Positions 35,066 to 44,302 of a stretch of DNA of 64,000 nt are shown here, piece by piece (the first letter of the stretch is position 1; each line of letters starts with the position of its first letter). The position numbers were made by a program, and so were the translations under genes. The stretch spans positions 21,199 through 85,198 of the forward strand of contig CANJJS010000011.1 of the NCBI GenBank assembly GCA_947474705.1. Direction: 5' to 3'. The notes below the pieces were generated by a model. The model was not told the origin of the DNA. It saw only the letters and a program-made list of their open reading frames with translations, and ran no database searches. The DNA is from Acetobacteraceae bacterium. Its GTDB lineage: Bacteria; Pseudomonadota; Alphaproteobacteria; Acetobacterales; Acetobacteraceae.

Positions 35066-36213
35066 GCGCCGCGTTCCGCGCGCAGCCCCTCGCGCAGCCG
35101 TGTCATCGCGCGTTCCATGGTAACGGCGGATTGCGCGAAACAGATGCGCAGACTGCCTTCGCCAGAGGCGCCGAACGCGATGCCTGGCGCGACCGCGACC
35201 TTGTGGCGGGCGACCAGGGATTTGGCCAGTGCGAGACTGTCGGTCAGACCCTCGATCCCCGCGAAGGCGTAAAAGGCGCCATCCGGTGCCACGTAGCGCA
35301 CGCCGTTCAGGCCGGCCAAAGCCTCTCCCACCAGCCGCCGGCCTTCGGCGCAGTGGGCCCGGAACCGGGCGACGGTGTCCGTGTCGGCGATGGCGGCGAG
35401 GCCGGCGCGCTGGGTGAAGGGCGCGACCCCGGAATGGGTCACTTCGACGATGTCGCCGAACGCGTCGCGGACGCCCTCGGGCACCACGATCCAGCCAAGG
35501 CGCCAGCCGGTCATGATCCAGGTCTTGGAGAAACTGTTGCAGACCAGCACGCGGTCGTCCGGCTCCGCGATATCCAGCAGCGACGGGGCCGCCGGGCGGC
35601 CGTCATAGACCAGGCGCGTGTACACCTCGTCCGAGATCAGCCAGGTCCCGTGCTTCCGCGCGAGGTCCAGCATGGCGCGCAGTTCGGCGGCGGAGGCGGT
35701 CCAGCCGGTGGGGTTGTTTGGCGAATTCAGGATCAGCGCTCGCGCGCCGGCCATCATGGCGTCCAGCCGGTTCAGGTCGAGGTGGAACGACCCATCGGGC
35801 AGGCGATCCAGGTCCAGCACGTCCACGCGCGCGCCGCGCAGCAATGCCGCGTTCTCGATGTTCGGCCAGGACGGGCCGTGCATGACCACCCGATCGCCCG
35901 CGCGCACGGTCGCCGCCAGGCAAATTCCGAGCGCGGCCATGCCGGACGCCGCGACCTGGACCCGGGTTTCCGCGACCGGTTTGGCGTAGAGGCCGGTCAT
36001 GTAGGCCGCCAAGGCCTCCCGTAGCGGGGGAAGGCCGCGCACATCGGGGTATCGTGTGTCGCCCGCGTTCAGCGCGGCGATGGCGGCTTCTCGGGCCACC
36101 GCCGGGCTGGGCTGGTCCGATTCGCCGAAGCAGAGGAAATCCACGTCTGGCGTGGCGAACGCCAGACGCGCGACCTCTACGATCTTCGAGCCGGGGATGC
36201 GGACGATGTCCAT
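35062..36213 (-). CDS. Pyridoxal-phosphate aminotransferase, class I/II
   Basis: 383 aa fold-type I aminotransferase. YPDVRGLPPLREALA at 55-69, NSPNNPTGW at 163-171, SDEVYTRLVYDG at 194-204 and the Schiff-base Lys230 in NSFSKTWIMTGWRLGW. Resembles aspartate/aromatic aminotransferases; specificity not clear. Start at ATG 36213, 8 nt after the fhs stop, with only a weak GGG ahead, consistent with coupled translation. It and the PhnW-like enzyme flank fhs. Confidence 0.9.
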   Translation of the reverse strand: MDIVRIPGSKIVEVARLAFATPDVDFLCFGESDQPSPAVAREAAIAALNAGDTRYPDVRGLPPLREALAAYMTGLYAKPVAETRVQVAASGMAALGICLAATVRAGDRVVMHGPSWPNIENAALLRGARVDVLDLDRLPDGSFHLDLNRLDAMMAGARALILNSPNNPTGWTASAAELRAMLDLARKHGTWLISDEVYTRLVYDGRPAAPSLLDIAEPDDRVLVCNSFSKTWIMTGWRLGWIVVPEGVRDAFGDIVEVTHSGVAPFTQRAGLAAIADTDTVARFRAHCAEGRRLVGEALAGLNGVRYVAPDGAFYAFAGIEGLTDSLALAKSLVARHKVAVAPGIAFGASGEGSLRICFAQSAVTMERAMTRLREGLRAERGA

Positions 36214-36221
36214 CCCGAAGG

Positions 36222-37892
36222 TCAGAACAGGCCTTCGATTTCCCCGTCCGCCCGCAGATGGATCGCCTCCGCCGCGGGCACGCGGGGCAGGCCGGGCATG
36301 GTCATGATGTCGCCGCAGACCGCGACGATGAAGCCCGCGCCCGCCGACAGACGGACCTCGCGGACCGGCAGTGTGTGGCCGGTGGGCGCGCCCATGACTG
36401 TGGGATCGGAGGTGAAGCTGTATTGCGTTTTGGCGACGCAGATCGGTAGGTCGCCGAAGCCCGCGTCCTCGAACGCTTTCAGGCGGCGGGCCACCGCGTC
36501 GGGCACCGAGATGCCGTCGGCGCGGTAGATTTCCTTGGCGATCGTCCGCAGTTTGTCCGCGAGTTTGCCTTCCAGCGGGTAGAGCGGCTTGAACGCGGCC
36601 TTGCCGGACTCGATCCGCGCCATGACGGCATGGGCCAGGGCTTCGGCGCCCGCGCTGCCGTCGGCCCAGTGGCGGCAGGAGATGGCTTCGACGCCCAGGG
36701 CGGCCATGCCGTCCTTGATGGCGGCGAATTCGGCGTCGGTGTCGGAGGTGAAGTGGTTCACCGCGACCACCACCGGCAGCCCGAATTTGCCCAGATTTTC
36801 GACGTGGCGGGCGAGGTTGGCGAGGCCTTTCTTCACGGCCTCTACATTCTCCGGGCCGAGCGCGTTGCGGGGGATGCCGCCGTGCATTTTCAGGGCGCGG
36901 ACGGTGGCGACGATGACCGCGCAGGACGGCGTCAGGCCGGCCTGGCGGCACTTGATGTCCATGAATTTTTCCGCGCCCAGATCGGCGCCGAAGCCGGCTT
37001 CCGTGACCACGACATCGGAGAGTTTCAGCGCGGTCTGGGTCGCCATCACGGAGTTGCAGCCATGCGCGATGTTGGCGAAGGGCCCTCCGTGGACGAAGGC
37101 GGGCGAGCCTTCCAGCGTTTGCACCAAATTGGGCGCCAGCGCGTCGCGCAGCAGCACCGACATGGCGCCGTCGGCCTTCAGATCGGCGGCGGTGACGTTG
37201 GTGCCGTCGCGGCGCTGGCCGATGATCATCTTGCCCAGACGCGCCTGGAGATCGGCCATGTTCTTGGACAGGCAGAAGACGGCCATGACCTCGGAGGCGA
37301 CGGTGATGTCGAACCCGTCCTCGCGCGGGAAGCCGTTGGCGACACCGCCCAGACTGCCGGTAATGGAACGCAGGGCGCGGTCGTTCATGTCGAGGCAGCG
37401 GCGCCAGGAGATACGGCGCGGGTCGATGCCGAGCGAATTGCTCCAGTAGATGTGGTTATCGATCATCGCGGCCAGCAGGTTGTTCGCCGAGGTGATCGCG
37501 TGGAAATCGCCGGTGAAATGCAGGTTGATCTGGTCCATCGGGACGACCTGGGCGTGACCGCCGCCCGCCGCGCCGCCCTTCATGCCGAAGCTGGGGCCAA
37601 GCGAGGGCTCGCGCAGGCAGATCGTGGCGCGCTTGCCGATGCGGTTCAGCGCGTCGCCGAGACCGACGGTCGTGGTGGTCTTGCCCTCGCCCGCGGGGGT
37701 GGGGCTGATGCCGGTGACGAGGACCAGGTGGCCGTCCTTACGGTCCTGGATCGAGTCGATGAAGTCGAAGCCGACCTTCGCCTTGTGGCGGCCATAGGGC
37801 TCCAGCGCGTCGGCCGGGATGTTCAACCGCGCCGCGATGTCGGCGATCGGCTTCAGTGTCGCCGCGCGGGCGATTTCGAGATCTGGATTCAC
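36222..37892 (-). CDS. fhs: Formate--tetrahydrofolate ligase
   Basis: ATP-dependent synthesis of 10-formyltetrahydrofolate from formate; feeds C1 units to purines, serine and methionine. 556 aa, the standard length. P-loop-like [11 protein letters not shown] is at 65-75; [23 protein letters not shown] and [13 protein letters not shown] [15 protein letters not shown] are invariant family segments. Starts at GTG 37892, overlapping the stop of the class V aminotransferase (GTGA, 37889-37892), with GGAGAG 6 nt upstream. Placement between two transaminases suggests a link between C1 and amino-acid metabolism. Confidence 0.96.
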   Translation of the reverse strand: MNPDLEIARAATLKPIADIAARLNIPADALEPYGRHKAKVGFDFIDSIQDRKDGHLVLVTGISPTPAGEGKTTTTVGLGDALNRIGKRATICLREPSLGPSFGMKGGAAGGGHAQVVPMDQINLHFTGDFHAITSANNLLAAMIDNHIYWSNSLGIDPRRISWRRCLDMNDRALRSITGSLGGVANGFPREDGFDITVASEVMAVFCLSKNMADLQARLGKMIIGQRRDGTNVTAADLKADGAMSVLLRDALAPNLVQTLEGSPAFVHGGPFANIAHGCNSVMATQTALKLSDVVVTEAGFGADLGAEKFMDIKCRQAGLTPSCAVIVATVRALKMHGGIPRNALGPENVEAVKKGLANLARHVENLGKFGLPVVVAVNHFTSDTDAEFAAIKDGMAALGVEAISCRHWADGSAGAEALAHAVMARIESGKAAFKPLYPLEGKLADKLRTIAKEIYRADGISVPDAVARRLKAFEDAGFGDLPICVAKTQYSFTSDPTVMGAPTGHTLPVREVRLSAGAGFIVAVCGDIMTMPGLPRVPAAEAIHLRADGEIEGLF

Positions 37893-39007
37893 TTGGACTC
37901 TCCGTTTCGCGTCTTGACGCCAATGTCGTTCAAAGCCTGATCCATCGCGGCGACCGCGCCCCGCATTTCTGACGGGCCGAAGGCGCCGATGCAACCGGCC
38001 CGGAAACCGGGCGTGGGGGTGTTGTAGAAGTTACTGATCGTGACGCCGCGCTGCTTCAGGGCATCCACGAATTTCTGCAAATGCCAGGCCGGATCGGGCG
38101 GGGCATGGACGTTGACGACGATCGGACCCTGGTTTTCCGGTCCCACGTAAGGCGTCAGGCCGATGCCGATCAGGCCGTCGTAAAGCGCGTTCCGATTGGC
38201 CATGTACCGCGCGAGGCGGGCGTCCGGACCGCCTTCCTGTTCGAGAAACTCAAGCGCCGTGTGCAAAGCGTTGACGATCTGCGCGGGCGGCGTGAAGCGC
38301 GGGCGCCCGTCGCCGCGTGTCGTGGTCTGGGCGTAAATGTCCGCGAGATCGAACGACCAGCTTCCCGCCTGTCCGGCGCCCGCTTCGAGGCGGTCGATCC
38401 GCGCGATGGCATAGGCGATGCCGGGCAACCCCTCCAGGCACTTGTTCGCGGTGAAGACCACGGCGTCGATTTCCGGATGGGCCGCCATGTCCAATGGCAG
38501 GGCGCCGAAGGCGGACACGGCGTCTACGATCGTCCGGCGTCCGCGCGCGCGGACCGCATCGCCGATGGCATGGATGTCGTGGACAATCCCGGTGCCCGTT
38601 TCCGACTGAATCAAACCGACATGGGTCAGAGTCGGGTCGCGGTCCAACGCCGCCGCGATCGCCTCTGGCGCCGCTTTTTGGTTGGCGGGGACAGCCAGTG
38701 GCACCGGGTCGCGACCGGCCTCGTGCGCCAGGCGGATCATGCGCGCGCCGTAATCGCCGGTGACGGGGACCAGAATACGCCCGCCGGGCGGTAGGAAGGT
38801 CCGTAGCGCCGCCTCCACGATGAAATGGCCGCAGCCGGGTAAGGGGATCGCGGTATGGGCGCCGCCGCCATTGGCGATTTTCAACAGCCGGGTCCGGACA
38901 CCGGCGTAAATGTCGCGAAAGTCGAAATCCCAGGGCGCGATATCGATGCCCGCGGCGGCGCGCACCTCGGGGCGGGTCGTGACGGGACCGGGGATCAACA
39001 ACAACAT
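37889..39007 (-). CDS. Class V aminotransferase, PhnW-like
   Basis: 372 aa. [15 protein letters not shown] at the N-terminus, [17 protein letters not shown] near 51-67, [10 protein letters not shown] at 135-144 and the PLP Lys189 in [11 protein letters not shown] match the 2-aminoethylphosphonate:pyruvate / alanine-glyoxylate transaminase group, closest in look to PhnW. No phosphonatase (phnX) or phosphonate transporter lies nearby, and the next gene is fhs, so serine- or alanine-glyoxylate transamination is a fair alternative. ATG 39007 fits the family; GTG 39025 is an alternative. Confidence 0.83.
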   Translation of the reverse strand: MLLLIPGPVTTRPEVRAAAGIDIAPWDFDFRDIYAGVRTRLLKIANGGGAHTAIPLPGCGHFIVEAALRTFLPPGGRILVPVTGDYGARMIRLAHEAGRDPVPLAVPANQKAAPEAIAAALDRDPTLTHVGLIQSETGTGIVHDIHAIGDAVRARGRRTIVDAVSAFGALPLDMAAHPEIDAVVFTANKCLEGLPGIAYAIARIDRLEAGAGQAGSWSFDLADIYAQTTTRGDGRPRFTPPAQIVNALHTALEFLEQEGGPDARLARYMANRNALYDGLIGIGLTPYVGPENQGPIVVNVHAPPDPAWHLQKFVDALKQRGVTISNFYNTPTPGFRAGCIGAFGPSEMRGAVAAMDQALNDIGVKTRNGESK

Positions 39008-39120
39008 CGTCCCATAGCTTCGCACGCTCTTCTCCGAAAATCCACCCGCCTGTGCCCGACAGTTGCCAAAACCGGTGGGATGGGGAACATACTCGCCAGT
39101 ACATCGCGGAGGATCGCGGC

Positions 39121-40284
39121 ATGATCACGAAATTCGACACTCTTTACGCCGGACACGTCGACCTTGAAAATATCGGCTACGGCGGCACGCCGATCAACGA
39201 TCGCCGGTACGACAACGCCCATCTGTCCACCGCGCTGACAAAGGCCGAGGCGCTGGCGCAAATGGCCGATGCCAACAACTTCGACACATTCTGGATGGCG
39301 GAACACCATTTCCAGCGCGAAGGCACCGAGTGCATTCCAAACGTGACGCTGATGGCCTTGCACCTCGCGCATATCACCAAAAATATCAACATCGGCACGG
39401 GTTTCAATGTCACGCCGATGTGGCATCCGTTACGCCTCGCCGAGGATTACGCGGTCGCCGACATCCTCACGAAAGGGCGCATCGTGTTCGGCGTGGGCCG
39501 CGGCTATCACACGCGCGAGGTCGAGACCTTCGGCTCGCCGCTGACAGACCAGGATGGCAATCGCGAGTTGTTCGAAGAGCAGGTTGAGATCATCTTCAAG
39601 GCGTTCAATAACGAGTCGTTCTCGCACAAGGGCAAGCATTACACGTTGCCGCCGGAAGTGCCGTATCGCGGTTACACGCTGAAGGACATCACGCTGGTGC
39701 CGAGGCCCATGCGCCTGCCGGTGGAATGCTGGCAGCCGGTGCAGGGCGGGTCGGAACGCGCGCTGACCTTCATGGCGAAGCACGGCATTCAGGGCATGAT
39801 CGGCGGCGGGTCGGCCGATGGCGGCGCGATGCACAATGTCGTGCTGAAATGGCAAGACGTGCACAAAAAGCTGGGTAAGGATATCGAGCTCGGCGAACGT
39901 CTGTGCTTCGGGTACCACGCTTATATCGGCGATTCCAAGGAACAATGCCTCCGCGACGCCGCGAAATATTACGAGGAAAACATGAAAATGTTCGGCGAGT
40001 TGCGGCTGAACCGCACCATGTCCGACGAGCAGGTGGAAATCATGCGCGACCCGGCGCGCGCGCCGACGGCGAAACTGCCGCGGATCGAGGACGCGGTGAA
40101 ATCGGGCGGTTACCTCACCGGGTCGCCCGACGAGATCGTCGAGCATATTCTGAAGCTGGAAAAGGCCTATCCTGGTTTGGACCGGATTTCCGTCAGCCTG
40201 TCGGTGGGTGTGCCGCAATCCGTGATGCTGGAGCAACTGGAACGCTTCGGCAAGGAAGTCATTCCGCATCTGAAGAACCGCTGA
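39121..40284 (+). CDS. LLM class flavin-dependent oxidoreductase
   Basis: 387-aa luciferase-like monooxygenase. FWMAEHHFQREG near 58-69, AEDYAVADILTKGRIVFGVGRGYHTRE near 103-129 and GSPDEIVEHIL near the C-terminus are the usual flavin and phosphate contacts. ATG 39121 has GGAGG 8 nt upstream. Single gene ending at a strong bidirectional terminator (40293-40315). It is one of five LLM enzymes in the window. Closest to bacterial-luciferase alpha-like alkanal or nitrilotriacetate-type monooxygenases; substrate unknown. Confidence 0.88.
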   Translation: MITKFDTLYAGHVDLENIGYGGTPINDRRYDNAHLSTALTKAEALAQMADANNFDTFWMAEHHFQREGTECIPNVTLMALHLAHITKNINIGTGFNVTPMWHPLRLAEDYAVADILTKGRIVFGVGRGYHTREVETFGSPLTDQDGNRELFEEQVEIIFKAFNNESFSHKGKHYTLPPEVPYRGYTLKDITLVPRPMRLPVECWQPVQGGSERALTFMAKHGIQGMIGGGSADGGAMHNVVLKWQDVHKKLGKDIELGERLCFGYHAYIGDSKEQCLRDAAKYYEENMKMFGELRLNRTMSDEQVEIMRDPARAPTAKLPRIEDAVKSGGYLTGSPDEIVEHILKLEKAYPGLDRISVSLSVGVPQSVMLEQLERFGKEVIPHLKNR

Positions 40285-40292
40285 GACAAAAA

Positions 40293-40315
40293 CCGGGAGG
40301 GCGTTGTCCTCCCGG
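40293..40315. terminator. Bidirectional intrinsic terminator
   Basis: CCGGGAGG at 40293-40300 pairs with CCTCCCGG at 40308-40315 around a 7-nt loop. CTTTTGGGTT follows on the plus strand and five Ts follow on the minus strand, so it can stop both the LLM gene and the convergent VOC gene. Confidence 0.85.
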
Positions 40316-40323
40316 CTTTTGGG

Positions 40324-40722
40324 TTATTTCTGAACCAGTTCGATCATGATCCCGTCCGGCCCCCGGACAAAGGCCAGCCGCAGGCCGGCGCTCCGGGTCA
40401 GCGGTCCGACCGCGATCTCGGCGCCTTTGGCCTGTAATTCCGCGCAGGCTTCGTCGACGTTATCGACGGTGAAGCCGATATGCTCGACGCCGTAATAGGG
40501 AAACGCCGGCGCCGGGGTCATCGGATCGTTCGGATGCGACGGCGCGATCAGGATTTTCTGCCCGCCGGCCTTCAGCGAAATCCGCGCCTGCCCTGGATAG
40601 AGTGTTCCGGGCGGATAGATATCGCGTTTCGCTTCCGCTCCGAACATCGTTTCGAAAAAGCGCGCGGTCGCCTCCGGGTTGGAACTCCGGAGGTGAATAT
40701 GGTCGAAATCGTACTGGCGCAT
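40324..40722 (-). CDS. VOC family (glyoxalase/dioxygenase fold) protein
   Basis: 132 aa, two beta-alpha-beta-beta-beta modules. FDHIHLRSSNPEATARFFETMFG at the N-terminus supplies the first metal ligand (His9), GVEHIGFTVDNVDEA holds the second-module His, and PDGIMIELVQK closes with Glu. Family members are glyoxalases, isomerases, epimerases or ring-cleavage enzymes. The gene lies 14 nt downstream of an amidohydrolase-2 gene in one leftward unit, so it probably acts in the same pathway. Confidence 0.85.
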   Translation of the reverse strand: MRQYDFDHIHLRSSNPEATARFFETMFGAEAKRDIYPPGTLYPGQARISLKAGGQKILIAPSHPNDPMTPAPAFPYYGVEHIGFTVDNVDEACAELQAKGAEIAVGPLTRSAGLRLAFVRGPDGIMIELVQK

Positions 40723-40736
40723 GCGGGTTCGTCCGG

Positions 40737-41777
40737 TCAGAGATCGAGACGGTAGAAACGCGCGGCGGTGCCGCTGAACAAATCCGTCTTTTCCGAGGCG
40801 CTGGCGTCTTTCGCGAGGATTTTGCACGCGTTCCAGAAGGCCTGATACCCGTAAGAGCCCTTGTCGACGGGGAAATTGCTCTCGAACATGCAGCGATTGG
40901 CGCCGAACGCCTCGATGCAAACGTCTACGTAAGGTTTCCATGCGGCGGCCAGCTCCTCGGACGAGGGCGGGTCCGCCTGTTCGTGGAAATCCCAGCCGTT
41001 GATGCGCATCGCCATGCCGCCCAGTTTCACGACGACGTTTTGGCAGGTGGCGAGCTCGCGGATGGATTTCGACCAGGCGGCGAAAACCTCTTGCCGTTTC
41101 CCCGCGTAATTGCCGATCGCCAGCGGTCCGCCGATGTGGTTCAGGCAGATGCCCGTGCCCGGAAACGCCCGCGCCAGCGCCGTTACGTCGCCGATCTGGG
41201 GATGATACAGCCAGGCATCGAATGTCAGGTTCAACGGTGCCAGGCAGGCGAAGCCCTCTCGGAATGTTTTGTCGCCCATCAGGCCGGGCGGCGGGCTGTA
41301 GGCCGGGTTCATTAAGGTCGGATCGGGATCGTAGGCCGTGATGTGGCGAATGCCCCGGAAGCGCCCGCCGCCCGCGCGGATGTGGGCTTCCAACACCGCC
41401 TCCGCGCCATGGCCGAGACGCAGATCGGTATGCCCGACGATCCCCGCGCAGATTTTCGAGGTCCCGTAGGTGCCGGAGGCGCTCATCGCCGCGACGCCGT
41501 TGACGAACTCGGTCTCGCCAACCGGTTTCATTTCTTCCGGACCGTTGGCGCGGTGCATCGAACGGCACTGCACGAAGACGGTGCCAACGATGTTATGGCC
41601 GCTGTTTGTGTCCGCGAGCAGGTCGTCCAGCATGTAATTCCAGCCGGGCCGCTCCCACAAATGATGGTGCGGATCGACGATCGGCAGCTCGGGCTCCAAA
41701 ACCGTTTCGACACGGCGGGCCAGCCATTCGTCGCGCACCGCGAGATAGGGACTGGCGTGGGTGGTGGTCGTGCTCAT
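40737..41777 (-). CDS. Amidohydrolase-2 family hydrolase/decarboxylase
   Basis: 346-aa TIM-barrel metal enzyme of the amidohydrolase-2 (ACMSD/LigY-like) family. The metal motif DPHHHLW is at 35-41 (H37, H39), RFRGIRHI near 138-145, LNHIGGPLA near 210-218 and CMFESNFPVDK near 292-302 contain the further metal and acid residues. Members decarboxylate or hydrolyse aromatic ring intermediates or lactones. A clear paralogue lies at 55715-56791. Cotranscribed with the VOC gene. No substrate can be assigned. Confidence 0.88.
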   Translation of the reverse strand: MSTTTTHASPYLAVRDEWLARRVETVLEPELPIVDPHHHLWERPGWNYMLDDLLADTNSGHNIVGTVFVQCRSMHRANGPEEMKPVGETEFVNGVAAMSASGTYGTSKICAGIVGHTDLRLGHGAEAVLEAHIRAGGGRFRGIRHITAYDPDPTLMNPAYSPPPGLMGDKTFREGFACLAPLNLTFDAWLYHPQIGDVTALARAFPGTGICLNHIGGPLAIGNYAGKRQEVFAAWSKSIRELATCQNVVVKLGGMAMRINGWDFHEQADPPSSEELAAAWKPYVDVCIEAFGANRCMFESNFPVDKGSYGYQAFWNACKILAKDASASEKTDLFSGTAARFYRLDL

Positions 41778-42104
41778 GGCGTTCTCCTCCGTTGGCGGAA
41801 GGGTAACGCATTCTGGGGGCGGGTTGAACCCTTGGGGGGACGCTGGGGCGCTGCCCCAGGCCCCGCGAGGGGCTTTGCCCCTTCGAACCCCACCAGGGGA
41901 ACGTCCCCTGGACCGCGATCGATTTTTGGGCGGTTGTTAAGGGAGGGCCTTCCGCGGACGTTGACACAGCCTCGCATGGCCCTCGCTTAACAACCGCCCA
42001 AACCCCGGGGTTCCAAGGGCGAGCCCCAAAGGCCCATTGGGGCGGGTTCGAAGGGCAGCGCCCTCGTGGGGTCTGGGGCAACGCCCCAGTGTCCCCTCAA
42101 GCGA
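41778..42104. other. Non-coding stretch filled by a large GC-rich inverted repeat
   Basis: 327 nt between two leftward genes. It contains no supported gene. Nearly all of it belongs to the composite inverted repeat described at 41827-42100, whose central hairpin is 41925-42002. Confidence 0.75.
41827..42100. repeat. Composite GC-rich inverted repeat
   Basis: The left side carries GACGCTGGGGCGCTGCCCCAG, then CCCCGCGAGGGGCTTTGCCC and TTCGAACCCC; the reverse complement of the right side carries the same blocks in the same order (GGGGCGTTGCCCCAG, CCCCACGAGGGCGCTGCCC, TTCGAACCC) with scattered differences. At the centre, 25-nt arms 41925-41949 and 41978-42002 match at 24 of 25 positions around a 28-nt loop. 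Elements with these CTGCCCCAG and TTCGAACCCC blocks are common between genes in Acetobacteraceae-type genomes (from memory, not searched). Confidence 0.75.
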
Positions 42105-43472
42105 TCACCCCACCCGAGAGGCGTTCCCTCCCGCCAGGCGGCCGAAGATCAGTGCCTTGCCCAACGCCGAGCCGGTCATATACGCGGCGCCGTGGAGGCC
42201 AGAGACGATTTCGCCGGCGGCCCAAAGGCCGGGGATTGGCGCGCCGAAAACGTCGAGGACTCGCATGGTGGGATCGACCGTCAGACCGCAATAGGTGCCG
42301 TAGAGGGCGGCCGTGGAGGCATGCGCGTAAAACGGAGGGGTTTCGATCGGGACGAGGGCCCCGTGGTTGTGAACCAGATGCCGGCGGTGAAAGTCGGGAT
42401 CGCCGCCCATCCGAACGTTGTCGTTGTAGCTGATAACGCTGGCTTTCAGGGTCCCGGCGTCGAGACCGGTCTTCGCCGCGAGTTCTTCGAGGGAGTTCGC
42501 CTCGACAAGCATGCCGTCGCGATGGCGGTGCCGGACGTCGAAAATGCTGACCTCTTCCTCATGCGAGTCGTAGATCGGCTGGTCGAAGATTTGCCAGGTG
42601 TAATCGCCGTCCTGTTCAAGGGACGCGGTGCCGAGCAGCTTGTACGACAGAGATTCATCGACGAAACGTTTGCCCGCCAGGTTGACGGCGATCGCGCCTT
42701 TATAAACCGCGAGCAACGAATGCCGGGTGGAATGATTGGTTGGGTGTTTTCCGAACGTGCCCTGGATATACGCGACGTCGCGTACGCCCGCGCCGAACTG
42801 CCAGGCCATGAGCAGGCCGTCGCCGGTATTGGCCTCGCCGCCGGAAACCCAGGCTTTGGCCTGTTTCGGCACGAAGGTGTGGATCAGGGCGGCGTTGCGG
42901 GTGAAACCGCCGGACGCGAGTACGACGCCTTTCGCGGCGGCGACATCGTGGGTTCCGCCATCATGCGCGATCTTCATGCCGGCGACACCGTTGGTTTCGC
43001 GGATCAAGCGGGATCCGGCGGCGTCTTTGACCATCGTGATGCGCCGCCGCGATCGCGCTTGCCTCGTCAACACCTCGATCATCGCATCGGGGTCGATCAC
43101 ATGGCAGCGCGGCACCGATTGGCCGGAGGACGCGTCCGGGCGATCGCTGAATGTCACGCCTTGTTCGCGGAGCCAGCCGTAGGTCGCGAGCTGATTGTCC
43201 GTGTAAGCCCGCACCAGCGCCGGATTGTTTTCGTGGCGGCCGACTTCCATCAGATCCTGATAAAGAAGCTCGGACGAATCCTCGATTCCATGACGTTGTT
43301 GAATATCGGTCCCCGCGAAAGCCAGGAGCCCGCCGCATATGCGGGAGGAGCCGCCGGTTTGGCCCGCCTTTTCCAGCAGCAGCACGTCGGCGCCCGCGTC
43401 GGCGGCGACGATGGCGGCGGCGAGTCCCGCCCCGCCCGCGCCCATCACGATGAGATCGGCTTTGTCTTTCAT
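42105..43472 (-). CDS. FAD-dependent oxidoreductase, fumarate reductase flavoprotein-like
   Basis: 455 aa. The dinucleotide-binding start DLIVMGAGGAGLAAAIVAADAG at 6-27, EKAGQTGGSS at 34-43, ASGGFTRN near 194-201, and the C-terminal GLWAAGEIVSGLHG and GSALGKALIFGRLAG match the soluble fumarate reductase/3-ketosteroid dehydrogenase group. Such enzymes desaturate or reduce C=C bonds next to a carbonyl. Last gene of the five-gene leftward operon 47378-42105; its ATG is 3 nt after the racemase-like stop. Confidence 0.87.
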   Translation of the reverse strand: MKDKADLIVMGAGGAGLAAAIVAADAGADVLLLEKAGQTGGSSRICGGLLAFAGTDIQQRHGIEDSSELLYQDLMEVGRHENNPALVRAYTDNQLATYGWLREQGVTFSDRPDASSGQSVPRCHVIDPDAMIEVLTRQARSRRRITMVKDAAGSRLIRETNGVAGMKIAHDGGTHDVAAAKGVVLASGGFTRNAALIHTFVPKQAKAWVSGGEANTGDGLLMAWQFGAGVRDVAYIQGTFGKHPTNHSTRHSLLAVYKGAIAVNLAGKRFVDESLSYKLLGTASLEQDGDYTWQIFDQPIYDSHEEEVSIFDVRHRHRDGMLVEANSLEELAAKTGLDAGTLKASVISYNDNVRMGGDPDFHRRHLVHNHGALVPIETPPFYAHASTAALYGTYCGLTVDPTMRVLDVFGAPIPGLWAAGEIVSGLHGAAYMTGSALGKALIFGRLAGGNASRVG

Positions 43473-43475
43473 GGT

Positions 43476-44282
43476 TCAGAACTTCAGCTTATCGATGCCA
43501 TAGAACGCCGCGACCTGATCGACGCGTTCTTTACTGGGCACCGAATTGTGAAAACCGTGGCGGCTGTGTTTGATGCCGGTCGCCTTGCGCAGATCGACCA
43601 TCAATTCCGCCATTTTCATCGTGCTGGCGAGGCCGTCGATCACGGGGACGTCGTCGACGCGCGTGATTCCATTGCGAGCCATCAGCAGGTTCAACGGCAC
43701 CTCGCCGGGGATGATGACGTCGGCGCCGGTTTCCTTGATCACGCGGCGCGCGGCCTCCTGGAATTTCTCGATGCACGGGCCGGGGTTCGCGTAGCCGGGC
43801 AATACGTCCTGGAAGGTCAGGCCGGAGGCGACCACGCCGGCGCAACGATCGGACAGGCCGTAGTTACGCACCTGTTCCTGATAATGTGGGATCATGCGAT
43901 CGATGAACAGCATGATCGCGAAACGTTGCCCGAACATCGTCGCCAGATGGCAGCAGGTTTCGCCCATGCCAATCACCGGAATGTCCAGAATAGAGCGCGC
44001 TTCCCGCAGCATCGGGTTCGGCAACGTGCACATGGCGAAAGCGTCGAAGCCTTGCGCCTCCGCCGCCCGGCCCGCGGCGATCCATTGGTTGCCGTGGATC
44101 CAGTAGGTGTAGCCGTAGCCAATATCGTCGCCGGGGTAGTCGCTGGGGTAGGTCCCATTGGCCTGGCCATGAAATACGACCTCGGTATCCGGACGCAGCA
44201 CTTTCGCGAGATGATCGCGCATCGCGTCCTCGTATCCCGGAAGGTCGCCTAGCACGGTGAAACTTTGATGCCAAAGGCGCAT
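43476..44282 (-). CDS. Asp/Glu/hydantoin racemase-fold protein lacking the second Cys
   Basis: 268 aa. The N-terminal lobe supplies one catalytic-type cysteine, C85 in FAMCTLPNP. In the second lobe, where racemases have a GC motif, this protein reads DVIIPGEVPLN, with Gly-Glu instead of Cys. A C109-C110 pair occurs in MGETCCHLA. Superfamily members include aspartate and hydantoin racemases, maleate isomerase and arylmalonate decarboxylase, the last of which also works with one Cys. Thus a one-cysteine isomerase or decarboxylase is more likely than a racemase (inference). Operon context: M20 hydrolase, CoA transferase, SDR and flavoprotein. Confidence 0.75.
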   Translation of the reverse strand: MRLWHQSFTVLGDLPGYEDAMRDHLAKVLRPDTEVVFHGQANGTYPSDYPGDDIGYGYTYWIHGNQWIAAGRAAEAQGFDAFAMCTLPNPMLREARSILDIPVIGMGETCCHLATMFGQRFAIMLFIDRMIPHYQEQVRNYGLSDRCAGVVASGLTFQDVLPGYANPGPCIEKFQEAARRVIKETGADVIIPGEVPLNLLMARNGITRVDDVPVIDGLASTMKMAELMVDLRKATGIKHSRHGFHNSVPSKERVDQVAAFYGIDKLKF

Positions 44283-44302
44283 TTGGAAATATCCTCTCGT
44301 AG

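Noticed and set aside
42066..44252. 728-residue open frame on the plus strand
   Set aside because: Antisense to the flavoprotein and racemase-fold genes; no domain.
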